This document shows, one piece after another, positions 11,877 to 22,800 of a stretch of DNA of 64,000 nucleotides. The stretch comes from Myoxocephalus aenaeus (lineage: Eukaryota; Chordata; Actinopteri; Perciformes; Cottidae): the NCBI GenBank assembly GCA_038501785.1, contig JBAMJR010000051.1, positions 4,432,501 through 4,496,500 on the forward strand. Direction: 5' to 3'. The number at the start of each line of letters is the position of its first letter. Position 1 is the stretch's first letter. The notes beneath the pieces were generated by a model, which searched no databases, had not been told where the DNA came from, and was given only the letters and a program-made list of their open reading frames with translations. A program made the position numbers and the translations under genes.

Positions 11877-12938
11877 ATGAAAAGTGGATTAAACACACTG
11901 CAGACCAGAAATACAGCTCAGCAGCTATTATGGAGGAAAACAAAGAAGAAAACCCTCTGCGAGACACATCAGATGAATAGTCTAAATACTCCTCTGGTTC
12001 CAAACGCTCAAACCAAGCCAGCCATGCTTCAACACACAGCTCTGCTGTCGAAGTGCACAGAAGTCTGCGGGGACTCCGCTGGCGCACGATCATGCTCTAA
12101 AATATGCTTGGTTAAGGTCTACCCTGCAGGTCAAAGAGAGAAAGCTGTTAAAGCCTACGCTGTTCTCGATGAACAGAGTAATAGGTCCTTGGCAAAGACC
12201 GAGCTTCTCGATCTTTTTGACATTAGAGCAGGTGCTGCACCATACATCCTTAAAACATGCTCAGGGGTTATGGAAACATCAGGACGACGCGCGAGTAAAC
12301 TCATAGTTGAGTCGATGGATGGCAACATACAGATCCCTCTTCCCACACTCATAGAGTGTGACATGATGCCTGATGACCGTTCGGAGATCCCCTCCCCAGA
12401 GATAGCCCATCATTATCCCCACCTCAAGCCAGTAGCGGATCAAATCCCAGCTATTGATCCTGATGCACCCATTCTCCTTCTCCTTGGCAGAGATCTACTA
12501 CGTGTACACAAGGTGCGTAAACAGTACAATGGACCCAACAATGCACCATATGCTCAACAACTGGACCTTGGTTGGGTTATTGTTGGAGAAGTATGTCTCA
12601 GTGGGGCTTACAAGCCAAACAGCATCAACGTCTACAAGACCAATATGCTACCTAAAGGACGGACGTCTTTCCTTAGTCCATGTGCTAGTGTTACCCATGT
12701 CAAAGAAAAAGTTAACAAGAGGACATCAAGTCAGAGCAATCAAACCTTTGAAGACATAGAGCTCCGGGGGGACGATGATCTTCGGAACAAAGTTCTGACA
12801 AGACCTGAAAAGGATGAGTTTCCACAGCCAGAGATATTTGACCCTCCACATCCAGAGACTGATGTAGAGGTGCGCCCTCAAGTTTCAACCGGTGCTACAA
12901 AAGCTACCAGTGGACTTCTCGGCTTCCATCGGTTTTGA
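11877..12938 (+). CDS. Partial gag-pol ORF with BEL/Pao aspartic-protease region (353 aa)
   Basis: The ORF opens 32 bp inside the 5' LTR. Residues about 75-230 match the retropepsin-like DUF1758 region of BEL/Pao polyproteins: a KVYPAGQREKAVKAYAVLDE stretch, SNRSLAKTELLDLF, and the later LLLGRDLLRVHKVR and LDLGWVIVGEVCLSG motifs. The catalytic position reads LDEQSN instead of the D-[ST]-G of classical retropepsins. Nothing resembling reverse transcriptase follows. After about residue 340 the frame crosses the deletion junction and ends. The N-terminal 60 residues look like the remains of gag. A stable product is doubtful. Confidence 0.75.
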   Translation: MKSGLNTLQTRNTAQQLLWRKTKKKTLCETHQMNSLNTPLVPNAQTKPAMLQHTALLSKCTEVCGDSAGARSCSKICLVKVYPAGQREKAVKAYAVLDEQSNRSLAKTELLDLFDIRAGAAPYILKTCSGVMETSGRRASKLIVESMDGNIQIPLPTLIECDMMPDDRSEIPSPEIAHHYPHLKPVADQIPAIDPDAPILLLLGRDLLRVHKVRKQYNGPNNAPYAQQLDLGWVIVGEVCLSGAYKPNSINVYKTNMLPKGRTSFLSPCASVTHVKEKVNKRTSSQSNQTFEDIELRGDDDLRNKVLTRPEKDEFPQPEIFDPPHPETDVEVRPQVSTGATKATSGLLGFHRF

Positions 12939-13110
12939 AGATTCTCCAGCTGGAAACCACTTAATCGTGCAACAGCCAGAGCTTTCTCCGGAACTTCACT
13001 TTAATGTAGCCAGAAAAAGGATGAACTCTATCAAGCGAGACTCAAATTTACGAAAGGTGTATTCAAGACCTGTTTCGGGAGTTGTACTGCTGCTCAGTGA
13101 GGAGACATAG
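12892..13110 (+). pseudogene. Residual C terminus of BEL/Pao pol
   Basis: A short frame ends SRPVSGVVLLLSEET and then a stop, 27 bp before the 3' LTR. This RP-hh-hhhLL ending is typical of the last residues of BEL/Pao polyproteins just after the integrase. It shows that the missing segment was removed between about 12890 and 13000 while the 3' end was kept. The first half of the frame overlaps the protease ORF in another frame and is probably not genuine. Confidence 0.6.
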
Positions 13111-13137
13111 TGGTATTATAAAATACCAAGCGGGGAG

Positions 13138-13714
13138 TGTTCTGCCCCACATTTTCATGTGTTGCATTCGAGACACCAAGTGGTAGAGAATGTAATTGCA
13201 TCTTTGTTTATCCCTCCTCTCTTACCGTAGTTAGTTCTGATTCTACTGAGAAGACATGCTGCAGCTACTTTTCACTCTTACTGTCTGGTAGCCTCTAAAG
13301 ATCTAAGTCTGTAAGTACATATGTATGTAGCATGTACATATCTTCTATGATATATTCTCTGTGTGTTTACCGTTTTAGTACAACCTTGTGTTGTATAGAT
13401 GCTAATCGCGATTAGCATTTCTGCATTGACATCAATGTTAATATTAGCTTAGACGCTAACTGGGCAAGGGAGTTATATGTTAATTGTTACTTACCTTTTC
13501 TGGCATAATGGCTGTATGTTGAATCAGAGCTTTATATTCATGTGTATGTATATGAACTGTTTGTAAGCTCATTTCATGTTCTGTTTTTCACAGTTTTACA
13601 AAAACCAAGATTCTAACTAAAAACCTAAACTCCACTCCGGATTCCTGGGTCTTCATTTTATGGATCTGCTGTTAGCTATCTGCTAAGCTAACTTAAAGAA
13701 GCAAGGGCAGAATA
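13138..13714 (+). repeat. 3' LTR of the BEL/Pao element
   Basis: An exact copy of the 5' LTR, preceded by the purine tract and followed by the CATAT target duplication. Confidence 0.9.
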
Positions 13715-13719
13715 CATAT

Positions 13720-14080
13720 TGTTGATCTGTGTTTAAGTAAGCCAGTAGCCTTTGCTCTATTGGTTCCAACCCAACGTTTTTACGACATGCACAATACAGT
13801 GACCAGGAAAGACGTGATCTCTGCATTTACCTTGATAGCATTTGATACAGCTATCTTTTAACAGTTTATTATTTCCCTTGAACATAACATAAATCATATA
13901 CGCTCATTTATAGATGAGAAAATTAGCTGTCCAGACAAAAGAAACTAATTCCACTGGATATTGATAAATCTTCTTGACAGTGTCCAACAGTGTTTGATAA
14001 ACATTGCTTTCCTATTGTGTAGCTTATCACTGTCTGTACTTCAGTTTCTAGCCTGCTTGTGTTTGCTACATCTGTTTTCC
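13720..14080. other. Intergenic, nothing identified (probable GIMAP 3' flank)
   Basis: No coding exon is seen. On the minus strand it lies downstream of the GIMAP stop at 14081 and may contain its 3' UTR. No RNA gene or repeat boundary was found. Confidence 0.4.
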
Positions 14081-17000
14081 TTAAAATGAGTGCCTGCGTT
14101 GGGTTTCTACAATGTCGGTGGAGACCCTGCCATGAAGAGTGTCTAACTTAATTTTGTCTTTTTCTGGGGAAAACGTAGTCATTGGTGGATGATTGTTGTC
14201 GATCAGAGGGCTTTCATCCAACTTGCCCACATAACTGGCAGAGTCAGTCAGGCTGCCAACCCCAGAGGTGACATCCGAGTTCCCGACTCTATTGCTCAGC
14301 CATGCAGACACCTTGGCACGTGCTCTTTGAGTCCAACTGTTGCGCCTTGTGCTCCCAACTTCTGAGAGAACATCTCCATTCACTGAAAACAGAAGTCAAA
14401 TGGTGTAATTCACAACAGCAGTGCAGGTATTTAACATTTTAAATTGATATAGAAAGAAAAACATGATGGAGTAATATCAAACTCACTGCTTGGAACGAAG
14501 TCTCCATCGAAGCTAGCTGTCATCTTCACAGCTGGTAGCGGTGGTTCCTCGGGTTCTTGTGCCACGGCTTTCAACATCCGGTCTATTAGCTCCTGCTCCC
14601 TGCTGTCCCACTCTTCTTGCCAGGTCAGCTTCGGTTTCTCCTTTTTCCCCTTTTTGTCTTCAGCTGCAAAGTAGTGGCCCTTGTTCCGTGTTATCATGTC
14701 ACTTATTTTCTTGTATAGCTCAATGATTGAAATACCAGCGGCAGAACGCCTGCTGCTGATAGCATAGTATCTGTACCCACACTTTTCCACGAGCCGTTTG
14801 AGGGCATAGCCTTCTGCGGCGATGTGCTCCTCAGTGGACCTCTTGTTGAGCCAGTCTGCCCAGGTGAACATCACCATGCAGTGTCTCCAGACTCTCTCAA
14901 CCAAATGGCATCAAGACCTCAACCACTGCTAGTCACTCTCTGTAAAGGCTTTGGAAATGGGAACAGCTAAGAGAAAAGCGTGGGGGCCCGGAGCACACAT
15001 GGAGACGCTGCGCAGAACTTCACCCTTGAGCCAGTTAGGTATCGTCAAATCTGTAAACCAACCTGGAGCATCCACGACTGAGACGTCTACTCCAGATGTA
15101 TTTCTTTCATGTTTTACACACGTCGTGGTTCCTCGATGATCTTGGAATTCCTGGATGTCAAAACAATTAAATAGAACCACAAAGCCATGACAAATTAAAT
15201 GTTATCCTCCCTGGCCCTGCTCCTAGAATATTTCAGTTCAGGCAGTATGCTGGGTTACCTTCTTCATCAGAGTTGAGGCAAATAGATCTTTAGCAAGGAT
15301 CCTGTTTCCTACCGTACTCTTGCCCGAGTCTTTTCTGGCCAACAATCACAACCCTCATGTCAGTGATTGGCTGCCCCTCCCCTGAAAAGATATTTTCATC
15401 AGTAACAGTAATTGAATGAATCAAATGGTGTGATAATTGTTTGATTACCTCTAAACAACTCTCTTAGTATTCTTTCTTGTCTTTGGCTGGTCTGCCTAAT
15501 CCTTTTGGCCATCTTGTGTCCAGCCTCTTTCCTTGCCTCCATCTGCTCTCCACGGCCCAGGTCCACTTCATAATGAGGATCGTTGTTTCCTGCCCACATC
15601 TCTTCAATCTTCTCCAGGAGCTCCGTCACCTGCGTCTCATCGGTGCGCTTCGTGTTGTCCAGGACATGATACGTGTTCCCGCACTTCTCCACGAGCCACT
15701 GGAGACCTTCCTCACTCTCTATGCACTCTTCCACAGTCTTCACTCCCAGCCAGTCACCTCTGGTGAACAGCACGATGGTGAGCTTCCATACTTCCTCTTT
15801 AAACAGACTCATGTGCTCCTGGACTGCTCTCCGGTATGATGCGTTGAACGCAGAAGCCAGGCCGACCACGAGGAGCACTGCGTGTGGTCCGGGGGGGCAG
15901 AGATACATGCTGTTCTCTATTTCCATTTTATCCATCTCACAGATGTCCTGAAGGGTGTTGTTGTAGTACCAGCCGGGAGAATCAACCACTGTGAGCTGCC
16001 TGTCTGCCACCATGCTGTGGCCTATTTCGCTGAACTCTGTTGTTCTTCCGTGATGGACAGCAAACGCATCTTTTCTCAGAATGGTGTTTCCTGCTGAGCT
16101 CTTGGCTGACCACTGTGCTCCAACCATCACTATTCTTAAATGTTTTGGGGGCGTCTTGCCACCTACGGAAATATATTTTTCAGGTTAACCAACAAGCTGA
16201 CACTCTCCAAACCCCTCACAAGATTGTCACATACATGAAATAATCCAATTAAAAAAATGTACTAATCAAAATGGCGTAAATAGGAAGATGTTGATGTGGA
16301 GTAAATCACACAATTGTCTGTAAGAGCTTCCCTCAACCTTTGAGGACGTGGATATGCTGTATCACAGGAGCCATTGGTGTTGTAATGTAAAAGTAAAGTT
16401 TTATTGTAGTTTGAATGTCGTTGTTGTTATTTTATGTGTTTATATATATATATATATATATAACACATGTTTGGCTGATATACCTTTACCATGTTTTTAA
16501 AACTCAAATATTAATTTCAGTATCTGTAAAAAAATCCAGGTTAAAAGATGAATTAATGGTGCTTTATGCATCGCACAAAAATGGTTAAAGAAATATGTGA
16601 CTCAGCTTCAATCAGGGCTTTGAGTTTCCTTCTCTTTGTCTGCACTTCGGCAAACCTCTTAGATGCTCGCTCAACCATTGCTTCCATTTTCTCTCTTAGC
16701 GCATTTCCATCAGCACTATCAATAGAATAGTGACCACCAGCCTTTTTAGCAACTATTGCTTCTATTTTCTCAAAAAGCGCTTTGACCTGATCGCTATCCT
16801 GCCTGTCGCTGATGTTGAGAACATGTTTTCGATTTCCACATTGTACAAGAGTTCTCTGAAGTGCTGGACAATTATTGATTCTGTATTCAATTCCTTTGCC
16901 ACTCAATGGACTCTTTGCAGTAAACAGCACAATAGTGTGTTCAAACAGTCCTTTGTGGAAAAGATGCAGGTGCTCCTCCAGTGATTGTTTGAAGATCTCA

Positions 17001-17328
17001 GGAAATAGAAAACCAACAGGAATGACTAGAAGAAAGGCGTGAGGCCCCGGTGGACACATATGGACACTGTTCTTTATCTCTATCTGATCTAGCTGTGGGG
17101 TGTTTTCTCGTGGGTAGTGCCACCACCAGCCTGGAGTATCGACCACAGCGACATGTCTGCCATGTACTTGCTGCCGCCTCACAACACTCTGGGCAGTTCT
17201 CCTGTTGGTCTCAAAAACCCTTTTACCCAGTATGATGTTGCCAGCTGCACTCTTATTACTGGGGCTCCCGGTTAATTCTCTTCCACCTACCAACACAATC
17301 CTCAACTCTGGAGATTGGTGACTTTGTC
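14081..17328 (-). CDS. Multi-domain GIMAP (AIG1-type GTPase) gene, third domain disrupted
   Basis: GIMAPs are immune-associated GTPases that oligomerise on intracellular membranes. Three AIG1 domains follow each other on the minus strand, arranged as in fish GIMAP8-like genes. Exon-sized frames: 17328-16553 (domain 1), 16162-15449 (domain 2), 15381-15259 plus 15150-14487 (domain 3) and 14382-14081 (Ser/Thr-rich tail). Each domain has the G3 motif (DTPGWW, DSPGWY, DAPGWF) and the GIMAP hallmark CPPGPHAFLLVI-type box. Linkers such as GQSHQSPELRIVLVG and GKTPPKHLRIVMVG join the domains at splice acceptors. P-loops are abnormal in domains 1 and 2, and domain 3 is broken by indels. No first exon with an initiator ATG was found upstream. 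Domain 1 has no good donor and may instead end at its own stop at 16553, making two genes. Confidence 0.7.
14487..15381 (-). pseudogene. Frameshifted third AIG1 domain of the GIMAP locus
   Basis: The exon starting at 15381 reads MRVVIVGQK and then shifts frame inside the P-loop. One extra base lies in the AAAA run (TTTT at 15331-15334 on plus), after which the SGKSTVGNRILAKD reading continues in another frame. After DAPGWF...ISKAFTESD a TAG follows at about 14934, and AVVEVLMPFG and ERVWRHCMVMFTWADWL lie in successively different frames. At least three frame disruptions therefore hit one domain. The remaining frame from 14904 to 14487 (KRLVEKCGYRYY and onward) is open to the next donor. This fits a decaying domain, although assembly indels cannot be excluded. 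Confidence 0.65.
16441..16461. repeat. (TA)n microsatellite
   Basis: About ten TA units, between GIMAP domain exons 1 and 2. Confidence 0.85.
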
Positions 17329-18650
17329 CTGCAAGAGAGACGCAGTCTTTATATGTCCATGATATAAAACTATCTCAGAATCAGAATCAACTGATTGTTT
17401 GATTGGCGAGTATGGGGGAAAATCAATGTCAAAAGTAGAGAGCGCAAATGAACTCCACGAGATAGAATTATGAGATAGAAAGTCGAAATTATGAGATAAG
17501 AAGTCATAATTATGAGATAAAAAGTCATAATTATGAGATAAGTGAATAAGTAAACACTTAAACTAACACATACATTAAATATAATATGTATTACAGTGTC
17601 CTGCCCAAACAATTTCACTAGAAGTTGTGGAAGAGCATTATTGTCCAATTTATAAAGGAGTCAATTTACCAGAGGTGGAAACATGAAAACTCCCTATTTT
17701 TTTCCATTGACGCTGTTGACTTTTTTGCTTCCATTGGGTAACTCTGTTAATAATAATGCGGCCAATTCAGTCTGCAGCACCATAGTTTGTAACTAGGTCT
17801 GAAATGTGAGCAATGTGGAAATACATTCTTCATTCACACAGTCTCACCACACCAATCCTCTGTTTCATCGGGAGAGTAATACCATTGTTTAAGATTCAGG
17901 GTGTGACATGTTACTTTGGACCTTTCTCTATTGACCTTTCTCTATTGACCTTTCTTGACAAGGGTGCTTGGAGAGAAAGAAAGTACACAAATATGCAATC
18001 AAATACAGATATATCACTACAAAAGCTTTGTAATCTCTCATTTAACCAGAATATAAAACGCCTTTAAAAGTACAAAGATATTCCATCATCTCTGACTGAT
18101 GTTAATGTTGTTGAACTTAAAACAATCTCCCTTGGTCAAAATGTAAAACAGTTGGACTAAAGGTATTAGTTATTGTGTGTGTATGTGGAAAGATACTAAT
18201 AATAATAACTTAATTTACATTGCACCTTTTATATGCTTTTACAGTACGGCAATTTGATGATTTTATCTGTTGCATATCAGCGTAAAGTGAATATCTTTAG
18301 ATTTTGAACTGTCAGTCTAAACAAGACATTTGAAGACATCATCTTGACCACTGGGAAATAGTGGAGGGTATTTTTTTTACAATTTTTTTGTCATTTCACA
18401 GACCAAACGACTGATTAATTAGTAAATCGTTGTAACTTTGCAGCAATTTCATGCTGTAACCAATTCTACGTAAAACAATCACATAGCCTATTACTGGGGA
18501 CAGTTAAATATAGTTTGACTGCTTTTATTGTAATTAATTTGATATTGACAAACACGTGTTAATTAATATACTGTGTGATGATAAAGTAGGCTATTTCATA
18601 TTTGTAAAATAAAAGAGACTTCTATGTTGAGTTGGCTTGGCGCAGCCAGC
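17329..18650. other. Non-coding stretch between the GIMAP locus and atad5
   Basis: No convincing exon was found. It should contain the missing 5' exon(s) of the GIMAP gene, if they are in the window, but no ATG exon with a matching donor was recognisable. A small tandem array occurs at about 17467-17541. Confidence 0.4.
17467..17541. repeat. Short tandem repeat, about 23-bp unit
   Basis: Three to four imperfect copies of a unit containing AATTATGAGATAA and AAGTCAT, upstream of GIMAP domain 1. Confidence 0.8.
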
Positions 18651-19194
18651 AGAGGTAGCTGTCAGTTGGTCCTCTCCATTAAACGCAAGCCCACACGCCA
18701 TCTTTGTTTTGGGACCAACGGCATCGGACGATGACGGATGCAGTTCCCTCCCTGTGATTGGTGGAATCCGGTCAGGCAAAATACGTCACATATATTTGGC
18801 GCTCTTCATCCTCGACGGCTCTGGCGCGTTTTTGAAAAGAGCAACATACGTCAAGAAACATGTATTCTGAATTGCTACTCGGAACAATTTGGAAAATATT
18901 CGTGTAACGTTTTCCAGCTGGCGTCCGTATGTCCGCGGCTGACATGTTGAAGATGTTTGGACTACTTTTGAGGCCCGCGAGAAGCGAAGCTGCTTTGAGA
19001 GTAGCATCGACCGAAGTCTGCTAGCTTGTTGTTTTACAGTGAAATTAATCTGTGTGGCGGCTCCACACACAGATGTCCGCCTCTCACAATGAACTCTGCG
19101 TCTGTTGTTCAGCCACACACTCGGGGAAGTGAATAAGAAACAGGCAAGAAGACAGTCTCTGAAGTAGCAGCAAGTTACCGGTTCACTTTTATTG
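18650..19194 (+). promoter_or_regulatory. Probable atad5 promoter and 5' UTR exon
   Basis: This stretch is richer in CpG than its surroundings. It ends in a good donor, TTATTG|GTGAGT, at 19194/19195. A matching acceptor (GCTGTAG) precedes the ATG exon at 19793, so a non-coding first exon ending at 19194 is likely. The transcription start is not defined. The minus-strand open frame that overlaps it has no family resemblance. Confidence 0.45.
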
Positions 19195-19805
19195 GTGAGT
19201 GTTTCTTTATTTACACGTCTGTCATTTTGCACAAACGCTGGAGGTGCTGCAGGGCGCCATGTATATGAATAACATGGATTACTTTTTAATTATGTTAGCT
19301 GTCCCTGACCCCTCTATGAAAGGCTGTAACTATATCAACTTTTTGTATCCAGACTTTGCCTCACCTGAACTCGTAACTTCCTGCATAGTGTGGTATTAAT
19401 GCTGTTTCATAGTACTTTGTGTATTGTACCTGTGTTTACAGTGTCAACTGTGTCCCATAGCAAAATATATGGCTGAATAATTAACTGTGCTCTGCCTTTT
19501 TGTAGTAAATATTCAAATACATAGTGTTGAGGTTTTTCATTTTAGGTGATAAAGCACGAGAGGTTATTGAACACTATAATAATAATAATTGAGCATTAAT
19601 AACACTGTTATGGAGCTTTTGCTTTTATTTGATAACTCTGGAAAAGAGGGACTGGTAATCCAAACGTGACTAGATTTTATACCGGGATAATGAGTTTGCA
19701 ACCTAAACCACTGCTGTTTGGATAATAATAATAGTACTTAATGTGTGCTCAGCTCTCAGTCTCCATTTGCATAATGTTTGTTTTTGCTGTAGGTCTCCTA
19801 AAATT

Positions 19806-22800
19806 ATGGCTGGTGTTGTGGCTATGGCATCCGTCATTGAGGACTTTGACACCCAGGTATGTCTATGTCTCTGATTTGGACCTTTTATAGCATTCGGCAG
19901 CTGTTACAAAATGTTTTCATTCATTTATTATGTATTTTCACTCCTTTTACAGCCTTGCAAGAAATCTCGCAAAGATGGTGGCAGTCCTATTGTCAAGACA
20001 ATCACAAACTATTTCTCTCCCGTGCCGAAGCCTGCGGAAAAACCCTTTTCACCGCCTCGCTCCAACAACATCACTGACTACTTTAGCCAGAAGGCAGTGA
20101 CACCGTCCTCGAAAGAAAAGACCAGCTCCCCTGAACAATTGAAAGAGAACTGTCAGACGTCTGAGCTCGCAGAAAAACACACAGGCCCAGAGTCAGCCGT
20201 GAAACGGCAAACTCAGAAACGGCAGCGAAAGGCCAGCAAAGCTGCAAGAAAACTTGTGGAGGCTGAAATCTTTAGCTCCGCAGATGAGGCGAGCAGCCCA
20301 ATTGTAGAGAAACGATATGATAGCAGAGACTCGGCAGCAGAAGCAATCAGCAGCTGTAGTATGCTTGGCAGTGATACAGCAGCCCTCATTGCCCAACTCA
20401 GTGCTGAGGCTTGTGTCCCTGCCACTAAGACTGTCAGTGTGGAGCAGTTTGAAGAAGATGGTCCCAAATGTGGGACCAATGTCAAACTTAATCCAGAACT
20501 AAACGGTGTTGAATTATCTCCAATCGTACCTTCAAAAGACAAAGCAAAACAAGTAAAAACTGTTGCACGAAATTCAAGGAAGGCAAAGCATTCAGAACCA
20601 GAGGAGACAGAAAAAGAGAGCTCCTTGTGTGATGTTAGTATGGAGGTCAATGTAGACGAGGCCTCGATGTTAAACAACAGCACAGTCACAGTCTCCTTTG
20701 AAGATTTTGTGCGGAGTCAGGGCCAGGGCAGTGAGGAAGATGACACAGAAGATGAACAGGGAAGAAAAGGCACAATCACACCAGATGCGGAAGAAATGGA
20801 CACGGACCAGTTGGACGTCCCTAAAGGTGAAGAAAATGTTGGTTCTGGACAGTCACCTTTTCATGTCTCACCACGAACTGTCACCATCCAGGCTGAAGTG
20901 CATGTAGTCTCACTAAAACAAGAAGCAGCCATGGCGGGGGGGAAATTAGCTTCTATCTTCAACAAGAGAAAAGGAGCGATGAGCCCTGCATCGTCTCCTC
21001 ACATCGAGGCCGATCACCAACTTCCTCCTTCCTCTCTGACCGTCAAGCGTAGATCCAATGTGGTTCTTCAAGAGGAGGATCTAGAGCTGTATGTGCTTGA
21101 GAGTGAATCCATGCCCAAGTGCAGTGTGGTAGAGAGGAAGCAGTTCATGGCCGCCTTCAAACAGCCCAGTCTGGATGGGTCTAAAACCAAGCCAGTTAAG
21201 CTCCAGAGCAAGCAGAAGCAACCCGGAGACAAGGCTGGGGATGATGCAGACAAAGTTGCTGATGAAGAAAATGTAATTCCACCCTCTGTTGAGCAAGTTC
21301 CTGTTGCCTCTCAGGAAGACAAAGTATTTAAAAAGAAACCAGCCAGAAAAGGCAGAAAGAAAGCTAAAGAAGAAGATGAAGAAATCACCACTCCACTGGA
21401 TGCTGCTGCTGTGGAACCAGTGGTCGTAGTTGGTGACGTTGATGATAAAATAGAGGAGATTCCCATCACCTCAACTCCCTCCATCCCGGCGGCAGTGAGG
21501 AGGTCCAAAAGAGAAGTTGTAGTCCGGGAAGCACCGGAGCTCACCCCAACAAACCCGATCAGAAAAAAACGCAACGAGTCGAAGGACGCTGCTGCTGTTG
21601 CTGCTGCTTCTTCACCTCACGACAGTCCTGCAAACACGTCCACCCAAAAGAGACGCCGGTCCAAACGCACAGTCTTTGTAGCAGAGATGGTGTGCCCACC
21701 TGACACAAAAGAAAGCCCAATCAGGTGACACATTCTATCAAAAACGTATACACTCGGTTGCAAATGTATTGGTTACAACAAAGCTTAAACTACTGCAGTC
21801 TAATATAACAGTCCTGCATTCATGAAGGTAATAATGTAAAAAACTTTGTTTAAACTGTTTTAGAGAAGTGTTTATTCAACTGTACGGTCATTTTGGAGGA
21901 CTGCATTTCATTATGCAGTGAGTTGTTTGTTTTATTTTACGAACCCTTGTTGATATGAACTGGGTGGACAAAATATTAGAAACACCTGTCGGTAACGTAA
22001 TGCAAGACAATTCAACGGCACCTCAAACTGCATTCTCAAACAGTTAATCAACATCTTTATAAAAGTTTAAACAGCAAAACATTGTAACCAAGATAGGATT
22101 TATTCCAGGACTGTATTTTGCCTCATGAGTTTTAGCAACCCAATAAACTGAGTGTGTATGACTGTATTTACGTGTCATGGTTCTTTTTAATGTTGCCTAT
22201 GTTTTTCTTATTCTAATTCCATGTTTTCTTTTTCATAAGAATTAAATTTACGAGGGTCCATAAAAACGTTCACACGAACAAGCCTGAAAGTGGACGTGGC
22301 ATAAACACTTCTTTGGCTACTAAAGTAAGTAGGATATTTATTTATAGATTAAACGGAGTCTCAGTGTAATGTTTTGCTGTGCTGACTTGACAAGAAACAA
22401 CATATTTTAAACATCATAAATACAAGGATGATGACAGGATGCTTTTTCTTTTTCAGACATCAAATGACTTAAAAAAAAGGAGGCAGGCAAAGAAGTTGGT
22501 GGAGAAAGCCAGAGTGGTTCAGCAGAGTAAAAAAACAGCTGTTAAGGAAAAGGGCACCTTAAGGCGTTCGTCACGAGCTGAGGCCGCCGCCAAGATGAGC
22601 TACTGTGACGATGAGGTACAGTAAAGATAAATCATTTTTTACTGTTGACGGGTTCTGCATTTTTGTAGATGAATTGGTTAAGTTATCGAAAAGCTATTTT
22701 ATTGATGCATGATCATAAGCGCAGGCAGGGAGTCCTGTAGGGCATTGTTTCCCAATTCTTATTTTAAAATGCCAAACCAATTCACAACAGGCTCTATCTA

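Larger units (their letters stand above)
11263..13719 (+). mobile_element. BEL/Pao-type LTR retrotransposon, internally deleted
   Basis: Two 577-bp direct repeats (11268-11844 and 13138-13714) bound a 1.29-kb interior. A 5-bp direct repeat CATAT lies on both outer flanks (11263-11267 and 13715-13719), the size expected of BEL/Pao. A purine-rich tract (AGCGGGGAG) ends at 13137 directly before the 3' LTR. The interior holds a protease-region ORF and the C-terminal end of a pol protein. Reverse transcriptase, RNase H and integrase core are absent. I compared the LTRs line by line and found no difference, so insertion appears very recent. The element cannot supply its own polymerase and would have to move in trans. 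It lies between khsrp and the GIMAP locus. Confidence 0.88.

Noticed and set aside
18786..19232. 148-codon minus-strand open frame upstream of atad5
   Set aside because: It overlaps the probable atad5 promoter and 5' UTR exon, shows no domain or family resemblance, and its composition looks random.
20213..20689. 158-codon minus-strand open frame inside atad5 exon 2
   Set aside because: It is antisense to a well-supported coding exon; a Ser/Leu-rich shadow frame.
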